DNA of 33,239 nucleotides from Deltaproteobacteria bacterium (lineage in GTDB: Bacteria > Myxococcota_A > Polyangia > Haliangiales > Haliangiaceae), in contig JAIOQA010000315.1 in NCBI GenBank assembly GCA_021413675.1, positions 1 through 33,239 of the forward strand. Reading direction: 5' to 3'. The stretch's first letter is position 1, and the number at the start of each line of letters is the position of its first letter. A program made the position numbers and the translations under genes. Below are positions 20,589 to 30,756 of the stretch, one piece after another. Under the pieces are notes generated by a model. That model worked only from the letters and a program-made list of their open reading frames with translations, was not told where the DNA came from and did no database searches.

Positions 20589-20604
20589 GCGAAGTTCGCT
20601 TCGC
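20589..20604 (+). terminator. Small UUCG-loop hairpin after yqgE
   Basis: GCGAAG, loop TTCG, CTTCGC: a perfect 6-bp stem closed by the very stable UUCG tetraloop, 25 nt past the yqgE stop. No T-tract follows. It may be a terminator or an mRNA-stabilising end. Confidence 0.45.
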
Positions 20605-20682
20605 AGGTGCGTCATGGCGTTCGCGTTGGCAATTCGTGGCGCTGACGCGACGAACTGGTGACGCTGCCCTATAGTCCGGCGG

Positions 20683-21672
20683 ATGTCCTCGTCTGGGGCG
20701 CACGTGAACGCTGCCCGCTACCGGCTGGTCGATCTCCTGTCGATCGCGTACATGGGAGTGGTCGGCGCCGCGGTGCTGGTCGAGCGCGACCACATCGATG
20801 GCTGGGGCCTGCCCGCCGCGATCCACATCGGCTTCGTCGCGCTGGCGTTCGCGCTCATCCACCTCGCCGCGCGCTACCCCGCGCAGAAGGCGCTCGGCAT
20901 CGCGCGCGTGTTCTACCCGGGCGCCGCGTTCCTGCTGGGCTACGGCGAGCTCGATCGGCTGCACGCGCTGATCTTCGATCACGACTGGGCCACCTCGTAC
21001 CTGGTCCGCGCCGACGTCGCGATCTTCGGCACCCACCCGACCGTCTGGGTGCAGCAGTGGTACGGCTCGTGGGCCGACGAGCTCATCAGCCTCTGCTACC
21101 TGTCCTACTACGTGCTCGGCCTGAGCATCTGCGTGCCGTGGATCGCCCGCGGTCACAAGGAGCAGGTGTTCGCCGCCGGTGCGATCGCCGCGCTGACCTA
21201 CTACATCAACTACACGCTGTTCTACGTGATGCCGGCGCAGGGTCCGCGGTTCCTGCCCGAGCTGGCGAACCTGCACACCACGCAGTTCCACGGCCCGGCG
21301 TTCGCGACCCTGTGCCGCGACCTCATGGGCGACGCCGGCGCGGTCAAGGGCGGCTGCTTCCCGTCGTCGCACGTGAGCGGCGCGGTGGCGTGGTCGCTCG
21401 CCTGCATGCGCTACGGCTGGCCGACCCAGACCCGGATCATCAGCGTGCTCTCGGTCGGCCTGACGATCGGCACGGTCTACCTCGGCTATCACCACGGCGT
21501 CGATCCGCTGGGCGGCCTGATCATGGGCGTCCTCGGCTACGGGCTGTCGGTGTGGTGGCTCAAGGCGCGCGACGAGGATCCGCCGCCGTGCCCGGCGTGG
21601 GACGAGGGCCGCGAGCGCGTGTCCGAGCGCCGGCCGCGGCACTCCGACGAGTTCCCGATCGCCGCCGAGTAG
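20683..21672 (+). CDS. PAP2-superfamily membrane phosphatase/phosphotransferase
   Basis: A 329-residue integral membrane protein with about six hydrophobic helices. The PAP2 catalytic motifs are clear: GGCFPSSHVSGA (His230 of motif C2) and YLGYHHGVDPLGG (motif C3, His270 and Asp274). An upstream FYVMPAQGPRF (residues 180-190) occupies the position of motif C1. PAP2 enzymes remove or transfer phosphate from lipid phosphates at the outer face of the inner membrane. The wide spacing and the GGCFPSSHVSGA form resemble AUR1/inositol-phosphoceramide-synthase-like bacterial proteins, so a headgroup transferase is possible. The C-terminal ~40 residues are charged and cytoplasmic. The ATG at 20683 follows a CCCTATAGT that may be a -10 element. 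It is convergent with the RND transporter gene. Confidence 0.88.
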   Translation: MSSSGAHVNAARYRLVDLLSIAYMGVVGAAVLVERDHIDGWGLPAAIHIGFVALAFALIHLAARYPAQKALGIARVFYPGAAFLLGYGELDRLHALIFDHDWATSYLVRADVAIFGTHPTVWVQQWYGSWADELISLCYLSYYVLGLSICVPWIARGHKEQVFAAGAIAALTYYINYTLFYVMPAQGPRFLPELANLHTTQFHGPAFATLCRDLMGDAGAVKGGCFPSSHVSGAVAWSLACMRYGWPTQTRIISVLSVGLTIGTVYLGYHHGVDPLGGLIMGVLGYGLSVWWLKARDEDPPPCPAWDEGRERVSERRPRHSDEFPIAAE

Positions 21673-21687
21673 CGCCGTCCGCGCCGC

Positions 21688-24141
21688 CTACGCCCGCGAC
21701 CGGCCGAGCGACAGCACCGCCGGCACCACGACCAGCGCGGTGGTCAGGCACGCGACCTCGCCGATCAGCGACGCGAAGCCGAAGCCGCGGATCGCGAGGT
21801 TGTCGCTCACCAGGAGCGAGCCGTAGCCGATGATCGTGGTCAGCGAGCACAGGAAGACCGCGCTGCCCGAGGTCATGAGCGTCGCCCGCGCGCTCTGCGC
21901 ACCCTCCTGGTGGTGGCGGTGCGCGACGTTGATCGCGTAGTCGACGCCGAGCCCGAGCGTGATCGGCAGCGCGACGAAGTCGAGGAAGTTCACGCGCACG
22001 CCCAGCAGCGCGCACGCCGCGGTGAGGCCGAGCGCTCCGAGCGCGGTCGCGATCAGCACCGCCAGCGCCTGGCGGTTGCGCCCGACGACGATCAGCACCA
22101 TCAGCACGAGGCCGATCGCCGCGACCAGGGTCACGCCCGGGCCATCGGCCTGGATCGCGCCGACCACGTCGGCGAAGATCACGCTCGGCCCCGAGGTCGT
22201 GACGGTCTCGCCGTCGGGTAGCTCGATCTTGCGGATCGCGGTCGCGAAGCGGATCAGGTCGTGGCCGTTCCAGTCGTCGAGGTGCGGCCCCGGGCGCACG
22301 CCGATGATGTAGCCGATCGTGCCGCCGCGCTCGCGCAGCTTGTCGGCGATCTCCGCGGGCAACGACGCGGTCGTGATGACCTTCAGATCGTCCGGCGGGC
22401 GCAGATCGGCCAGCCGCGCCCGCTCGTCGGGCTCGAGCTCCTCGAGCGCCGGGTCATCGAGCAGCGCGCGGATCTTGGCGAGCAGCGCCAGCTTCTCGGG
22501 CTGGTGCTCGGGCACCAGCTCGAGGATCGAGTGGATCGTGCCGAAGGTCTCCTGCCCGGGCGCGGCGTGCTCGTCGACCTTGCGCAGCGCCGCGATGATG
22601 AGCGGCACCTGCGCGGGGCGATCCGCGGCGATGTACGTCTGGCCCGAGATGCCCGAGCCGAACAGCTTGTCGGAGACCGCCATCCAGTCGCGCGACGAGA
22701 CCGCGTCGGCACCCTCGCTGCGCAGCTTCTTGATGTCGTACTCGAACGGATCGGCGGCGACGTACTGGTACGTGATGACGCCGGCGCCGATCGCGAGCGC
22801 GGCGGTGACCGCGGCCACCACCGCCGGCCGGCGGAAGCCGAGCAGCCGCGCCAGCACGCGCCCGATGAGCGGCTCGCCCCGCGGCATCCGCGGCGACGGC
22901 GCGAGGCGCAGCACCAGCACCGGCAGCACGGTGATCGCCGAGATCCAGCACAGCACCATGCCGATCGCGCCGATGATCGCGAAGTCGGCGAAGCCGCGGA
23001 AGCTGGTCGCGGCCAGCGAGCCGTAGGCGATGCTCGCGCCGAGCGACGCGACCAGGGTCGGCCGCATCGTGCCGGCGATCGCCGCGGCCATCGCCGGCTC
23101 GGGATCGAGCGCGCGCCGCTCCTCGAGGTAGCGCGCGATGAGCAGGATGCCGTAGTTGACGCCGTTGCCGGCGATGATCGCGCCGAGGAACGCGGTCGCG
23201 GCGTTGAGGTGCCCGACGGTGAGCGCCGCCGCGCCGAACGCCATCGCGGTCGCGCTGACCAGGCTCACCGTGAGGATCGCCAGCAGCATGACGCTGCGGA
23301 AGTAGAGGATCAGCACCAGGCCGACCAGGAACGCGGTCACCAGGCTCGACAGCAGCATGCCGTTCTCGAGCGCCTCGTGCTCGGCGACGACGTTGAGCAC
23401 GCCGCCGGCGATGCCGATGTTCACGCCCGGGTTCGCGGCCATCACCTCGTCGCGCGCGCGCTCGAGCTCGGCGATCAGCACCTTGCCGGTGGTCACGTCG
23501 GTCTGCGCGAACGCGGTGCGCACCACGACCAGGCCGGCCTTGCCGTCGGCGCTGATGTTGCTCGAGCGATCGAGGCGCGCCTCCGCCTCCTTGCGGCGGC
23601 GATCGAGATCGTCGAGATCGGCCCTGGCCTTGGCCGCGTCCTTCGCGTCCTCATCGTCGTCGACCGCGACGTAGAGCGGGTTGGCGGCCAGCTTGGCGGC
23701 GGCGACGCGCTCGGTCAGCGCCTGGTAGGCGCGCTGGAGATCCTCGACAGAGATGAACAGGTGGCGGTTGGCCTTGAGGAACGCGCGGGTGTCGGCGTCG
23801 TCGGTCTCGAGGTGCGCGATCTGGCTGGCCGGCAGCGCGCGCAGCCGCGCGATCATCTCGCCGACCACGTGCGCGCGGACCTCCGGGGTCGGCGCCAGCA
23901 CCAGCACCAGCGCGGTGTCCTGGACCGCGACCATCTGCTCGAGCCGGTGCTGATCGCGCACCGCCGGCGAGTCCGCGGGCAACAGGTACGCGAAGTCGGC
24001 CTTGAGCGGCAGGTGGAACGCGATCAGGTAGACCGCCGCCAGGAACGTCACCACCGCCAGCGCCAGGACCAGGCGCGCGTTTCGCAACAACCACGCGACG
24101 TAGCGCTGGCCGCGATCGCGGACGGAAGACAGAGGGGCCAT
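21688..24141 (-). CDS. MMPL/HpnN-like RND transporter
   Basis: An 817-residue inner-membrane protein with two repeats of one helix, a large periplasmic loop and five helices. The first helix is ~20-42 (RLVLALAVVTFLAAVYLIAFHLPL), followed by the loop starting LKADFAYLLPADSPAVRDQHRLEQM. The first helix bundle includes GAIIAGNGVNYGILLIARYLEE, and the second LPITLGLGVDYAINVAHRHHQEG. These GxxVxYxI/GVDYAI helices carry the proton-relay residues of RND proteins. A coiled-coil-like charged stretch (DDDEDAKDAAKARADLDDLD) lies in the first loop. The closest known type is HpnN, which moves hopanoids to the outer membrane, or MMPL lipid exporters; the cargo here is unproven. The ATG at 24141 has no clear ribosome site. 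Confidence 0.88.
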   Translation of the reverse strand: MAPLSSVRDRGQRYVAWLLRNARLVLALAVVTFLAAVYLIAFHLPLKADFAYLLPADSPAVRDQHRLEQMVAVQDTALVLVLAPTPEVRAHVVGEMIARLRALPASQIAHLETDDADTRAFLKANRHLFISVEDLQRAYQALTERVAAAKLAANPLYVAVDDDEDAKDAAKARADLDDLDRRRKEAEARLDRSSNISADGKAGLVVVRTAFAQTDVTTGKVLIAELERARDEVMAANPGVNIGIAGGVLNVVAEHEALENGMLLSSLVTAFLVGLVLILYFRSVMLLAILTVSLVSATAMAFGAAALTVGHLNAATAFLGAIIAGNGVNYGILLIARYLEERRALDPEPAMAAAIAGTMRPTLVASLGASIAYGSLAATSFRGFADFAIIGAIGMVLCWISAITVLPVLVLRLAPSPRMPRGEPLIGRVLARLLGFRRPAVVAAVTAALAIGAGVITYQYVAADPFEYDIKKLRSEGADAVSSRDWMAVSDKLFGSGISGQTYIAADRPAQVPLIIAALRKVDEHAAPGQETFGTIHSILELVPEHQPEKLALLAKIRALLDDPALEELEPDERARLADLRPPDDLKVITTASLPAEIADKLRERGGTIGYIIGVRPGPHLDDWNGHDLIRFATAIRKIELPDGETVTTSGPSVIFADVVGAIQADGPGVTLVAAIGLVLMVLIVVGRNRQALAVLIATALGALGLTAACALLGVRVNFLDFVALPITLGLGVDYAINVAHRHHQEGAQSARATLMTSGSAVFLCSLTTIIGYGSLLVSDNLAIRGFGFASLIGEVACLTTALVVVPAVLSLGRSRA

Positions 24142-24308
24142 CGAGCCGGGCTGGTTAGCACGGGGTGGCCCCCGCGCGAAAGCCACCGACGGGTCGGTCG
24201 ATGTGTCAGGATCGCCCCAGCAGGGTCCTGCATGAATCACCTATCCGGTCGATGCTCCGATCATGACCCGGTGATCGATCCACGCGCATCGGTGCCGGGG
24301 ACCGCCCC

Positions 24309-24947
24309 ATGATCGTCGAGACCTGGATGACCAAGCAGCCGCTCGTCGTGGCGCCCGAGACCACGATCGGCGAGGCCGCGGCCGCGATGATGAAGGGCGG
24401 CTTCCGCCACCTCCCGGTCGTCCGCGACGGCGTGCTGCTCGGCATCATCTCCCGCAGCGATCTCCTGCGCGGCCGCGAGATCGACCCGTTCGCAGCCGGC
24501 AACCGCGAGTCGACCGCGCTGCGCACCGAGATCCAGCACGTCATGACCGCGAGCCCGGTCACGGTCGCGCCGACCACGCCTCTCGAGGAGGCCGCCGCCT
24601 TGCTGGTGGCGCGCAAGATCGGCGCGCTGCCGGTGGTGCGCGAGAACGGCCTGCTGGTCGGGATCCTGACCGAGTCCGACGCGATGCGCGCGCTGATCGA
24701 GAGCATCGAGATGCCGGGCCCGGGCGTGCGCCTCACCTTCGACACCACCAAGCCCGACGCGCTGATCGCGTTCCTGGTCGATCACGCCGCGAAGCTGCAC
24801 CTGCACATCGTCAGCCTGATGGTGCGCCACGTCAGCGGTGGCATCGAGGTGCTCGTGAAGGTCCGCGGCGCGCAGGGCGACAAGCTCGTCGACGCGGCGT
24901 GGGGCGCGGGCCACCGGCTGCGCAACGTCACGCGCGGCCATCCGTAG
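24309..24947 (+). CDS. Tandem CBS-domain protein with ACT-like C-terminus
   Basis: A 212-residue cytosolic protein. The first CBS domain is residues ~1-58 (MIVETWMTKQPLVVAPETT, then GFRHLPVVRDGVLLGIISRSDLL) and the second ~73-130 (VMTASPVTVAPTTPLEEAA, then GALPVVRENGLLVGILTESDAM). A pair of CBS domains forms an adenine-nucleotide-sensing (Bateman) module. Residues ~138-205 (PGVRLTFDTTKPDALIAFLVD, HIVSLMVRHV, GGIEVLVKV) look like an ACT-type ligand domain, as in AcuB-like proteins. No enzyme domain is fused, so it is probably a regulator of a partner protein. Downstream lies the acyl-CoA dehydrogenase gene in convergent orientation, 15 bp away. Confidence 0.9.
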   Translation: MIVETWMTKQPLVVAPETTIGEAAAAMMKGGFRHLPVVRDGVLLGIISRSDLLRGREIDPFAAGNRESTALRTEIQHVMTASPVTVAPTTPLEEAAALLVARKIGALPVVRENGLLVGILTESDAMRALIESIEMPGPGVRLTFDTTKPDALIAFLVDHAAKLHLHIVSLMVRHVSGGIEVLVKVRGAQGDKLVDAAWGAGHRLRNVTRGHP

Positions 24948-24962
24948 GCCGCGCGTCGGGCG

Positions 24963-26108
<1,146 letters not shown>

Positions 26109-26141
26109 CGGGGCCTCCGCGCGCGAGGCTACCACGCACCG

Positions 26142-26176
26142 CGGGCCCGATGTCACCAATGGAGACACCGGGCCCG
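26142..26176 (-). terminator. Strong hairpin between RiPP precursor and acyl-CoA dehydrogenase genes
   Basis: On the minus strand CGGGCCCGGTGTC, loop of 9 nt, GACATCGGGCCCG: 13 paired positions, one of them G-U. It starts 14 nt after the precursor stop. No T-tract follows. It is likely to end or protect the precursor transcript. Confidence 0.7.
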
Positions 26177-26189
26177 AGCGCGGTCGGGA

Positions 26190-26342
26190 TCAGCAGTTCA
26201 GGTCGCCGGAACAGACGGTGTTGCTCGCGCTCGACGTGCAGCGGCGGCCGCCGGCCACCTGCGCGAGCTCCGACGGCTCGGTGAGGGTCTTGAGGGTGGC
26301 GAGCGCGAGCTCGAGCTTCTTGGGGTTGGTGTTCTTCTTCAT
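26190..26342 (-). CDS. Orphan RiPP precursor peptide (class I lanthipeptide-like, GG leader)
   Basis: 50 residues from ATG 26342. The leader reads MKKNTNPKKLELALATLKTL, then TEPSELAQVAGG, ending in Gly31-Gly32. It matches the KKL-x-L-x-x-x-TL-x-x-L ... EL-x-x-V-x-GG leader pattern of class I lanthipeptide-type precursors known from Bacteroidota and Myxococcota (established pattern, recalled). The core RRCTSSASNTVCSGDLNC has three Cys (35, 44, 50) and six Ser/Thr, the set needed for lanthionine-type or disulfide rings. Lys and Asn, rare elsewhere here, are frequent in the leader. No LanB, LanC, LanM, radical-SAM, YcaO or peptidase-transporter gene is in the window, so modification would have to act from elsewhere. 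The ribosome site is weak. Hairpins flank it at 26142-26176 and 26461-26487, so it is probably its own transcript. Confidence 0.72.
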   Translation of the reverse strand: MKKNTNPKKLELALATLKTLTEPSELAQVAGGRRCTSSASNTVCSGDLNC

Positions 26343-26460
26343 CGGCGAGATGGAAGAGCACGGGGCGTGCCACCACCGCGATCGCGGCGCGCCGCACGGT
26401 CGTCGTCGGAGCCAGGCCCGCCGCGCGGGGCCGCGGCGCCGCGCGGGGTGGACCGGGGTG

Positions 26461-26487
26461 GACCTGGACCACCCGCGGGTCCAGGTC
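26461..26487. terminator. Perfect hairpin upstream of the RiPP precursor
   Basis: GACCTGGACC, loop ACCCGCG, GGTCCAGGTC: a perfect 10-bp stem. It lies 46 nt after the stop of the small membrane protein gene (minus strand) and 118 bp before the precursor start. Termination of the membrane-protein transcript is the likely role. Confidence 0.6.
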
Positions 26488-26533
26488 AGAGCCCGGGGAG
26501 CGCGGATCGCCTGACCGGCTCGCTTCGCTCGTA

Positions 26534-26929
26534 TCAGGCCGCGACGCCGCGGTCGGGCTTGATGACCGCGACCAGGCTGGCGATCGCCGCGAGCGCGCCG
26601 CCGATGAGCAGGATCTTGGCGCCCAGGCCCGAGAACTTGCCGAACGGCGCCTCGGGGCTGAACTGCAGGATCGTGATCGCCGCGACGATCGCGCCGAGGA
26701 CGAGGCCGCCGGCCGCGAGGCCGCGCGTGAACTTGCCCTTCGCGACGCCGGCGCCGGCGATGGCCGCGAGCCCGAGCGAGCCGAGCAGCGCGATGTACGT
26801 CGGGCCGGCCTTGAGGGCCTTCAGCGACCAGAGCGAGATCGACTCGCCCTCCATCGACAGGAACGGGAGAAACACGGCGATGGCGCAGAGGAGACCGAGA
26901 CCGAGCACGACGAACTTGATGGGCTTCAT
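26534..26929 (-). CDS. Small four-helix membrane protein, unknown
   Basis: 131 residues, with hydrophobic segments at ~5-25 (KFVVLGLGLLCAIAVFLPFL), ~42-62, ~70-90 and ~102-122, and a basic end (KPDRGVAA). Four membrane helices joined by short loops give no enzyme motif. An N-in start followed by FLPFLSMEGESISLW resembles small SPW- or DUF-type membrane proteins, but I cannot name a family. The ATG at 26929 has AAAGGA 7 nt upstream. It is divergent from the pseudouridine synthase gene across 229 bp, which should hold both promoters; I see no convincing -35/-10 pair there. The RiPP precursor lies downstream on the same strand, behind a hairpin. Confidence 0.75.
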   Translation of the reverse strand: MKPIKFVVLGLGLLCAIAVFLPFLSMEGESISLWSLKALKAGPTYIALLGSLGLAAIAGAGVAKGKFTRGLAAGGLVLGAIVAAITILQFSPEAPFGKFSGLGAKILLIGGALAAIASLVAVIKPDRGVAA

Positions 26930-27158
26930 AGAGGAGTCCTTTCCACAGGCGGTTGGTTGCGTGCCGACCGCTTGAGCAACCGCGGTGCCAGCGCGCAAGT
27001 CCGCGATGTCGCGCGCAAAGCCCAGGCCCTCGCGCCGATCGTGGGTCGACCTGCACCCGACCGCGCGGGCCAGCCGGGTCCGTGCGCACCCAAGCGCCCC
27101 GCGGTTCGCCGCCAATACCGATCGACACGCCGCACGCTCGCCCCTACCTTCCCCCGCC

Positions 27159-28085
<927 letters not shown>

Positions 28086-28116
28086 GCTTCGCCAGGCTTC
28101 GCTGAGTCTCGCGGAT

Positions 28117-29100
28117 TCAGATACACACCGGCTCCGGCACGCACACGTTCTCGAGGCTGCACACGCCGCTCGCGCAGTAGCCGCTCCAGCTGCACTGCGC
28201 GCCATCGGGCACCGGCGCGGCGCAGATCGAGCCATCCGGCGGCAACGCGGCGCACCAGCTGTCGTCGCCGCAGCGGCCGGACGGGCACGGCTGGCCCCGC
28301 GTCGGCAAGGGCGCGCAGGTCGAGGTGGTCGGTTCGCACCACGCGTAGGCGTGGGCGCAGCGGTCGTGATCGGGTTCGCACGCGGCGCCGAGCGGCAAGA
28401 ACGGATCGCAACGGAGGCTGGTCCGGTCACAGAACACGTCACCGCCGCAGTCCCAGCCGTGCGCCGTGAACTCGCACGCCTCGCCCGCGGCGCGCGGCGG
28501 CTGGCAGGTGTCGAGACAGACCAGGCCGAAGTCGCACTGGTTGTTCGACGCGCACGCCATGCCTTGCCGCAAGAGCGGGACGCACGTCTCCTGGTAGCAG
28601 AACGACGTCGGGCCGCACTCGTTCTCGAGGCACGACGCGCCGATGCCGCCCACGCCCTTCACGGCCGCGCAGACGCCGGCGCAGCAGGTCCCGGGATCGC
28701 ATCCGACGTTGAACTCGCACGTCCGCGACGCGCACTCCTCCTGGAACGCGCACGCCGCGCCGACCGGGCGGCCGCTGCGGAACATCCCGATGCACGTCAC
28801 GGACGGGACGCGCCGGGCCAGGTCGCCCGGGTTGCACACGATGTCGGCGGTGAGGCGCAGGCACTCCTCCGCCTGGATCGGATCGTAGATCACGACGCCA
28901 GCCTCGACGGCGGCGCGCAGCGACGGCGTCACCAGCCTCGCCTGTTCGGACGGCTGCGCGACACACCGCTCGAGCGAGTCGTAGTAGCCACAGCGCGTCC
29001 AGACTTCGCAGCGCGCGCGGGTGTACGCGTCGTCGAGCTCGTCGAGCGGGACGCCATCGGCGCACCCCGCGAGCACGAGCACCAGCAGCGCGATTCGCAC
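28117..29100 (-). CDS. Cys-rich (Dickkopf-like repeat) lipoprotein
   Basis: From GTG 29100 the protein has 327 residues. The N-terminus VRIALLVLVLAGC is a lipoprotein signal with the lipidated Cys13. Residues ~20-110 form a helical domain with a few Cys. From ~115 on, Cys-rich repeats follow: GAACAFQEECASRTCEF, CCAGVCAAV, ASCLENECGPTSFCYQETC, ACASNNQCDFGLVC, and so on to the end. The spacing resembles Dickkopf-N-like modules that are common in myxobacterial surface proteins. Disulfides outside the cytoplasm are expected. The function is unknown. The start is chosen by the GAGGA site at 29110-29114; an ATG at 29163 would put 21 charged residues before the signal. It follows the HAD gene by 80 bp on the same strand. 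Confidence 0.82.
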   Translation of the reverse strand: MRIALLVLVLAGCADGVPLDELDDAYTRARCEVWTRCGYYDSLERCVAQPSEQARLVTPSLRAAVEAGVVIYDPIQAEECLRLTADIVCNPGDLARRVPSVTCIGMFRSGRPVGAACAFQEECASRTCEFNVGCDPGTCCAGVCAAVKGVGGIGASCLENECGPTSFCYQETCVPLLRQGMACASNNQCDFGLVCLDTCQPPRAAGEACEFTAHGWDCGGDVFCDRTSLRCDPFLPLGAACEPDHDRCAHAYAWCEPTTSTCAPLPTRGQPCPSGRCGDDSWCAALPPDGSICAAPVPDGAQCSWSGYCASGVCSLENVCVPEPVCI

Positions 29101-29109
29101 GACGACGCA

Positions 29110-29114
29110 TCCTC
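29110..29114 (-). promoter_or_regulatory. Shine-Dalgarno GAGGA deciding the GTG start at 29100
   Basis: GAGGA lies 9 nt before the GTG codon that places the lipobox 10-13 residues into the protein. Confidence 0.5.
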
Positions 29115-29180
29115 GCACGAAGCCCGCGCGATCGGCGCGCGCGCGCGATGTGGCCCGCGCCACACCGGATGGCTTCGCGA

Positions 29181-29942
29181 CTACGGTTCGAGGTCAGCGA
29201 CGCTGTTGGCGATCCGGGTCGGGCGGTACGAGTACTTGCCGAGATCGGTGCGCGCCGTGACCCCCGACAGCACCAGCGTGGTCTCCATGCCGGCCTGGAT
29301 GCCGCCGATGATGTCGGTGTCCATGCGATCGCCGATCATCGTGGTGTCCTCGGAGTGCACGCCGAGGTGGTTGAGCGCCATGCGCATCATCAGCGGGTTG
29401 GGCTTGCCGACGAAGAACGGCGCGATGCCGCTCGCGGTCGCCATGAGCGCGGCCATCGCGCCGTTGGCCGGCTCGATGCCGTGCTCGCTCGGCCCCGAGA
29501 CATCCGGGTTGGTCGCGATGAAGCGCGCGCCCTTGATCACGAAGCGCACGCCGATCGTGATCTGCTCGAGGTCGTAGGCGCGGGTCTCGCCGAGGATCAC
29601 GTACTCGGGATCGTGGTCGGTGAGGATGAAGCCGATCTGGTGCAGCGGCTCGGTCAGGCCGCTCTCGCCGATCACGAACGCGGTGCCGCCAGCGCCGCGC
29701 TGCTTGGCGAGGAAGCTCGCGGTCGCCATGCCCGAGGTGAAGATCCGCTCGGGCGGGATGTGCAGGCCGATGCGATCGAGGCGGTACGACAGATCGCCGG
29801 CGGTGTAGATCGGGTTGTTGGTGAGCAGCAGGTACTTCGCGCCGGCGGCGTCGAGGCGCGCGAGGAACTCGGGCGCGCCCGGGATGACGCGCTTGCCCGC
29901 GATCAGCACGCCGTCCATGTCGATCAGGTAGCTCTTGCTCAT
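29181..29942 (-). CDS. HAD-IIA (NagD-like) phosphatase
   Basis: A 253-residue cytosolic HAD hydrolase. Motif I LIDMDGVLI (residues 6-14) supplies the nucleophile Asp8 and acid-base Asp10. Motif II is LLTNNP. The C2-type cap lies between (HIPPERIFTSGMATA, YVILGETRAYDLEQITIG). Motif III lysine is in FFVGKPNPLMM, and motif IV MIGDRMDTDIIGGIQAGM. The order and the DRxDTD form match NagD/phosphoglycolate-like HAD-IIA enzymes. Substrate range is unknown: nucleotide monophosphates and sugar phosphates are typical. The ATG at 29942 comes 23 bp after the upstream unknown gene, so it is probably in the same transcript running from 31179. Confidence 0.94.
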   Translation of the reverse strand: MSKSYLIDMDGVLIAGKRVIPGAPEFLARLDAAGAKYLLLTNNPIYTAGDLSYRLDRIGLHIPPERIFTSGMATASFLAKQRGAGGTAFVIGESGLTEPLHQIGFILTDHDPEYVILGETRAYDLEQITIGVRFVIKGARFIATNPDVSGPSEHGIEPANGAMAALMATASGIAPFFVGKPNPLMMRMALNHLGVHSEDTTMIGDRMDTDIIGGIQAGMETTLVLSGVTARTDLGKYSYRPTRIANSVADLEP

Positions 29943-29965
29943 CGCGCGCGAGCGTACACGACCGG

Positions 29966-30742
29966 CTACTCCGCGAGCTCGACCGGGAACCTGTCGACGG
30001 TGGCGAGCCGGCGCACCAGCGCCGCCGGGCCGGTCGGCAGCTTGGTGCAGTAGCGCAGGAACCCGGGGAGCGTCGCGAAGGTCCGCTCGGCCGCGGCGAA
30101 CACCGGATCGGTGCGCAGCGTCTGCTCGGCGCGCACCGGCGGCGGCGCGCCGCGATCGGCCTTGAACGCGCGCACGTAGCCCAGCAGGCGCGCGTGGTAG
30201 CCGGGATCCTCGACGATCGCGGCCAGCGTCCGGGTGCGCGGGTGGCTGCCGTCCATGACCGCGACCACCTGGCGCTCGAGCTCGTCGATGCCGTCGGGGA
30301 ACGCCTCGAGCAGCTGCAGGTCGTAGATCGGGTTGAGGTGCGTGACCTGCATGACGTGGCCGATGATCGTGTCGCGCGCCGACAGGAAGCCGGTCGGATC
30401 GATCATCGAGACCGGATCGTCGAGCACGCGCAAGAGCGTGTGCATGCCGAACGAGATGCCCTTGGCCTGGTAGTAGTCGCGGGCCGCGGGCTCGATCACC
30501 CAGCGCACCATGTCGAGCCCGCCGAACAGGAGCTGCGCGCGGGTCGGCGCGTGCTCGACGTAGCCGCGGTCGTGCAGCACCGCCAGGCGGCGCGGGATCT
30601 CGTCCTTGCGCAGGTACAGCCCCGCGGTCTGGATCACGCGGCGCAGCTTGCCCCGGACCTGCGCCGGTCCGCCGATCGCGGTCGCGATCAATCGCAGCGC
30701 CCCGGCGCGCAGCCGGAGCGGTGCCCCCTCGGTGTCCATCAT
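29966..30742 (-). CDS. Unknown 258-residue protein
   Basis: I do not recognise a family. The N-terminus MMDTEGAPLRLRAGALRLIATAIGG is followed by a mostly helical sequence with a conserved-looking core: KDEIPRRLAVLHDRGYVEH, PAARDYYQAKGISFG, FLSARDTIIGHVMQVTHLNPIYDLQLL and TFATLPGFLRYCTKLPTGP. The 50-75 stretch could be a winged helix, as it has a short helix-turn-helix rhythm ending in a Gly-Tyr-Val turn. No signal peptide or membrane segment is seen. The ribosome site GAGGT lies inside the stop region of the upstream PaaI-like gene, 14 bp away, so the two are in one transcript. The HAD phosphatase gene follows. Confidence 0.7.
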   Translation of the reverse strand: MMDTEGAPLRLRAGALRLIATAIGGPAQVRGKLRRVIQTAGLYLRKDEIPRRLAVLHDRGYVEHAPTRAQLLFGGLDMVRWVIEPAARDYYQAKGISFGMHTLLRVLDDPVSMIDPTGFLSARDTIIGHVMQVTHLNPIYDLQLLEAFPDGIDELERQVVAVMDGSHPRTRTLAAIVEDPGYHARLLGYVRAFKADRGAPPPVRAEQTLRTDPVFAAAERTFATLPGFLRYCTKLPTGPAALVRRLATVDRFPVELAE

Positions 30743-30756
30743 GGGTGCAATCTACC

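Noticed and set aside
22261..24312. A 683-codon plus-strand frame opposite the RND transporter
   Set aside because: Composition is Arg/Glu/Asp/His-rich shadow text; the minus strand shows clear transporter helices.
26109..26533. Search for a lanthipeptide synthetase or second precursor next to the RiPP gene
   Set aside because: Neither strand around the gene shows LanB, LanC, LanM, YcaO, radical-SAM or transporter motifs, nor a second GG leader.
26509..26539. GCCTGA ... TCAGGC arms around the stop of the small membrane protein gene
   Set aside because: Only 6-bp arms with a 19-nt loop; the nearby 10-bp hairpin is a far better terminator candidate.
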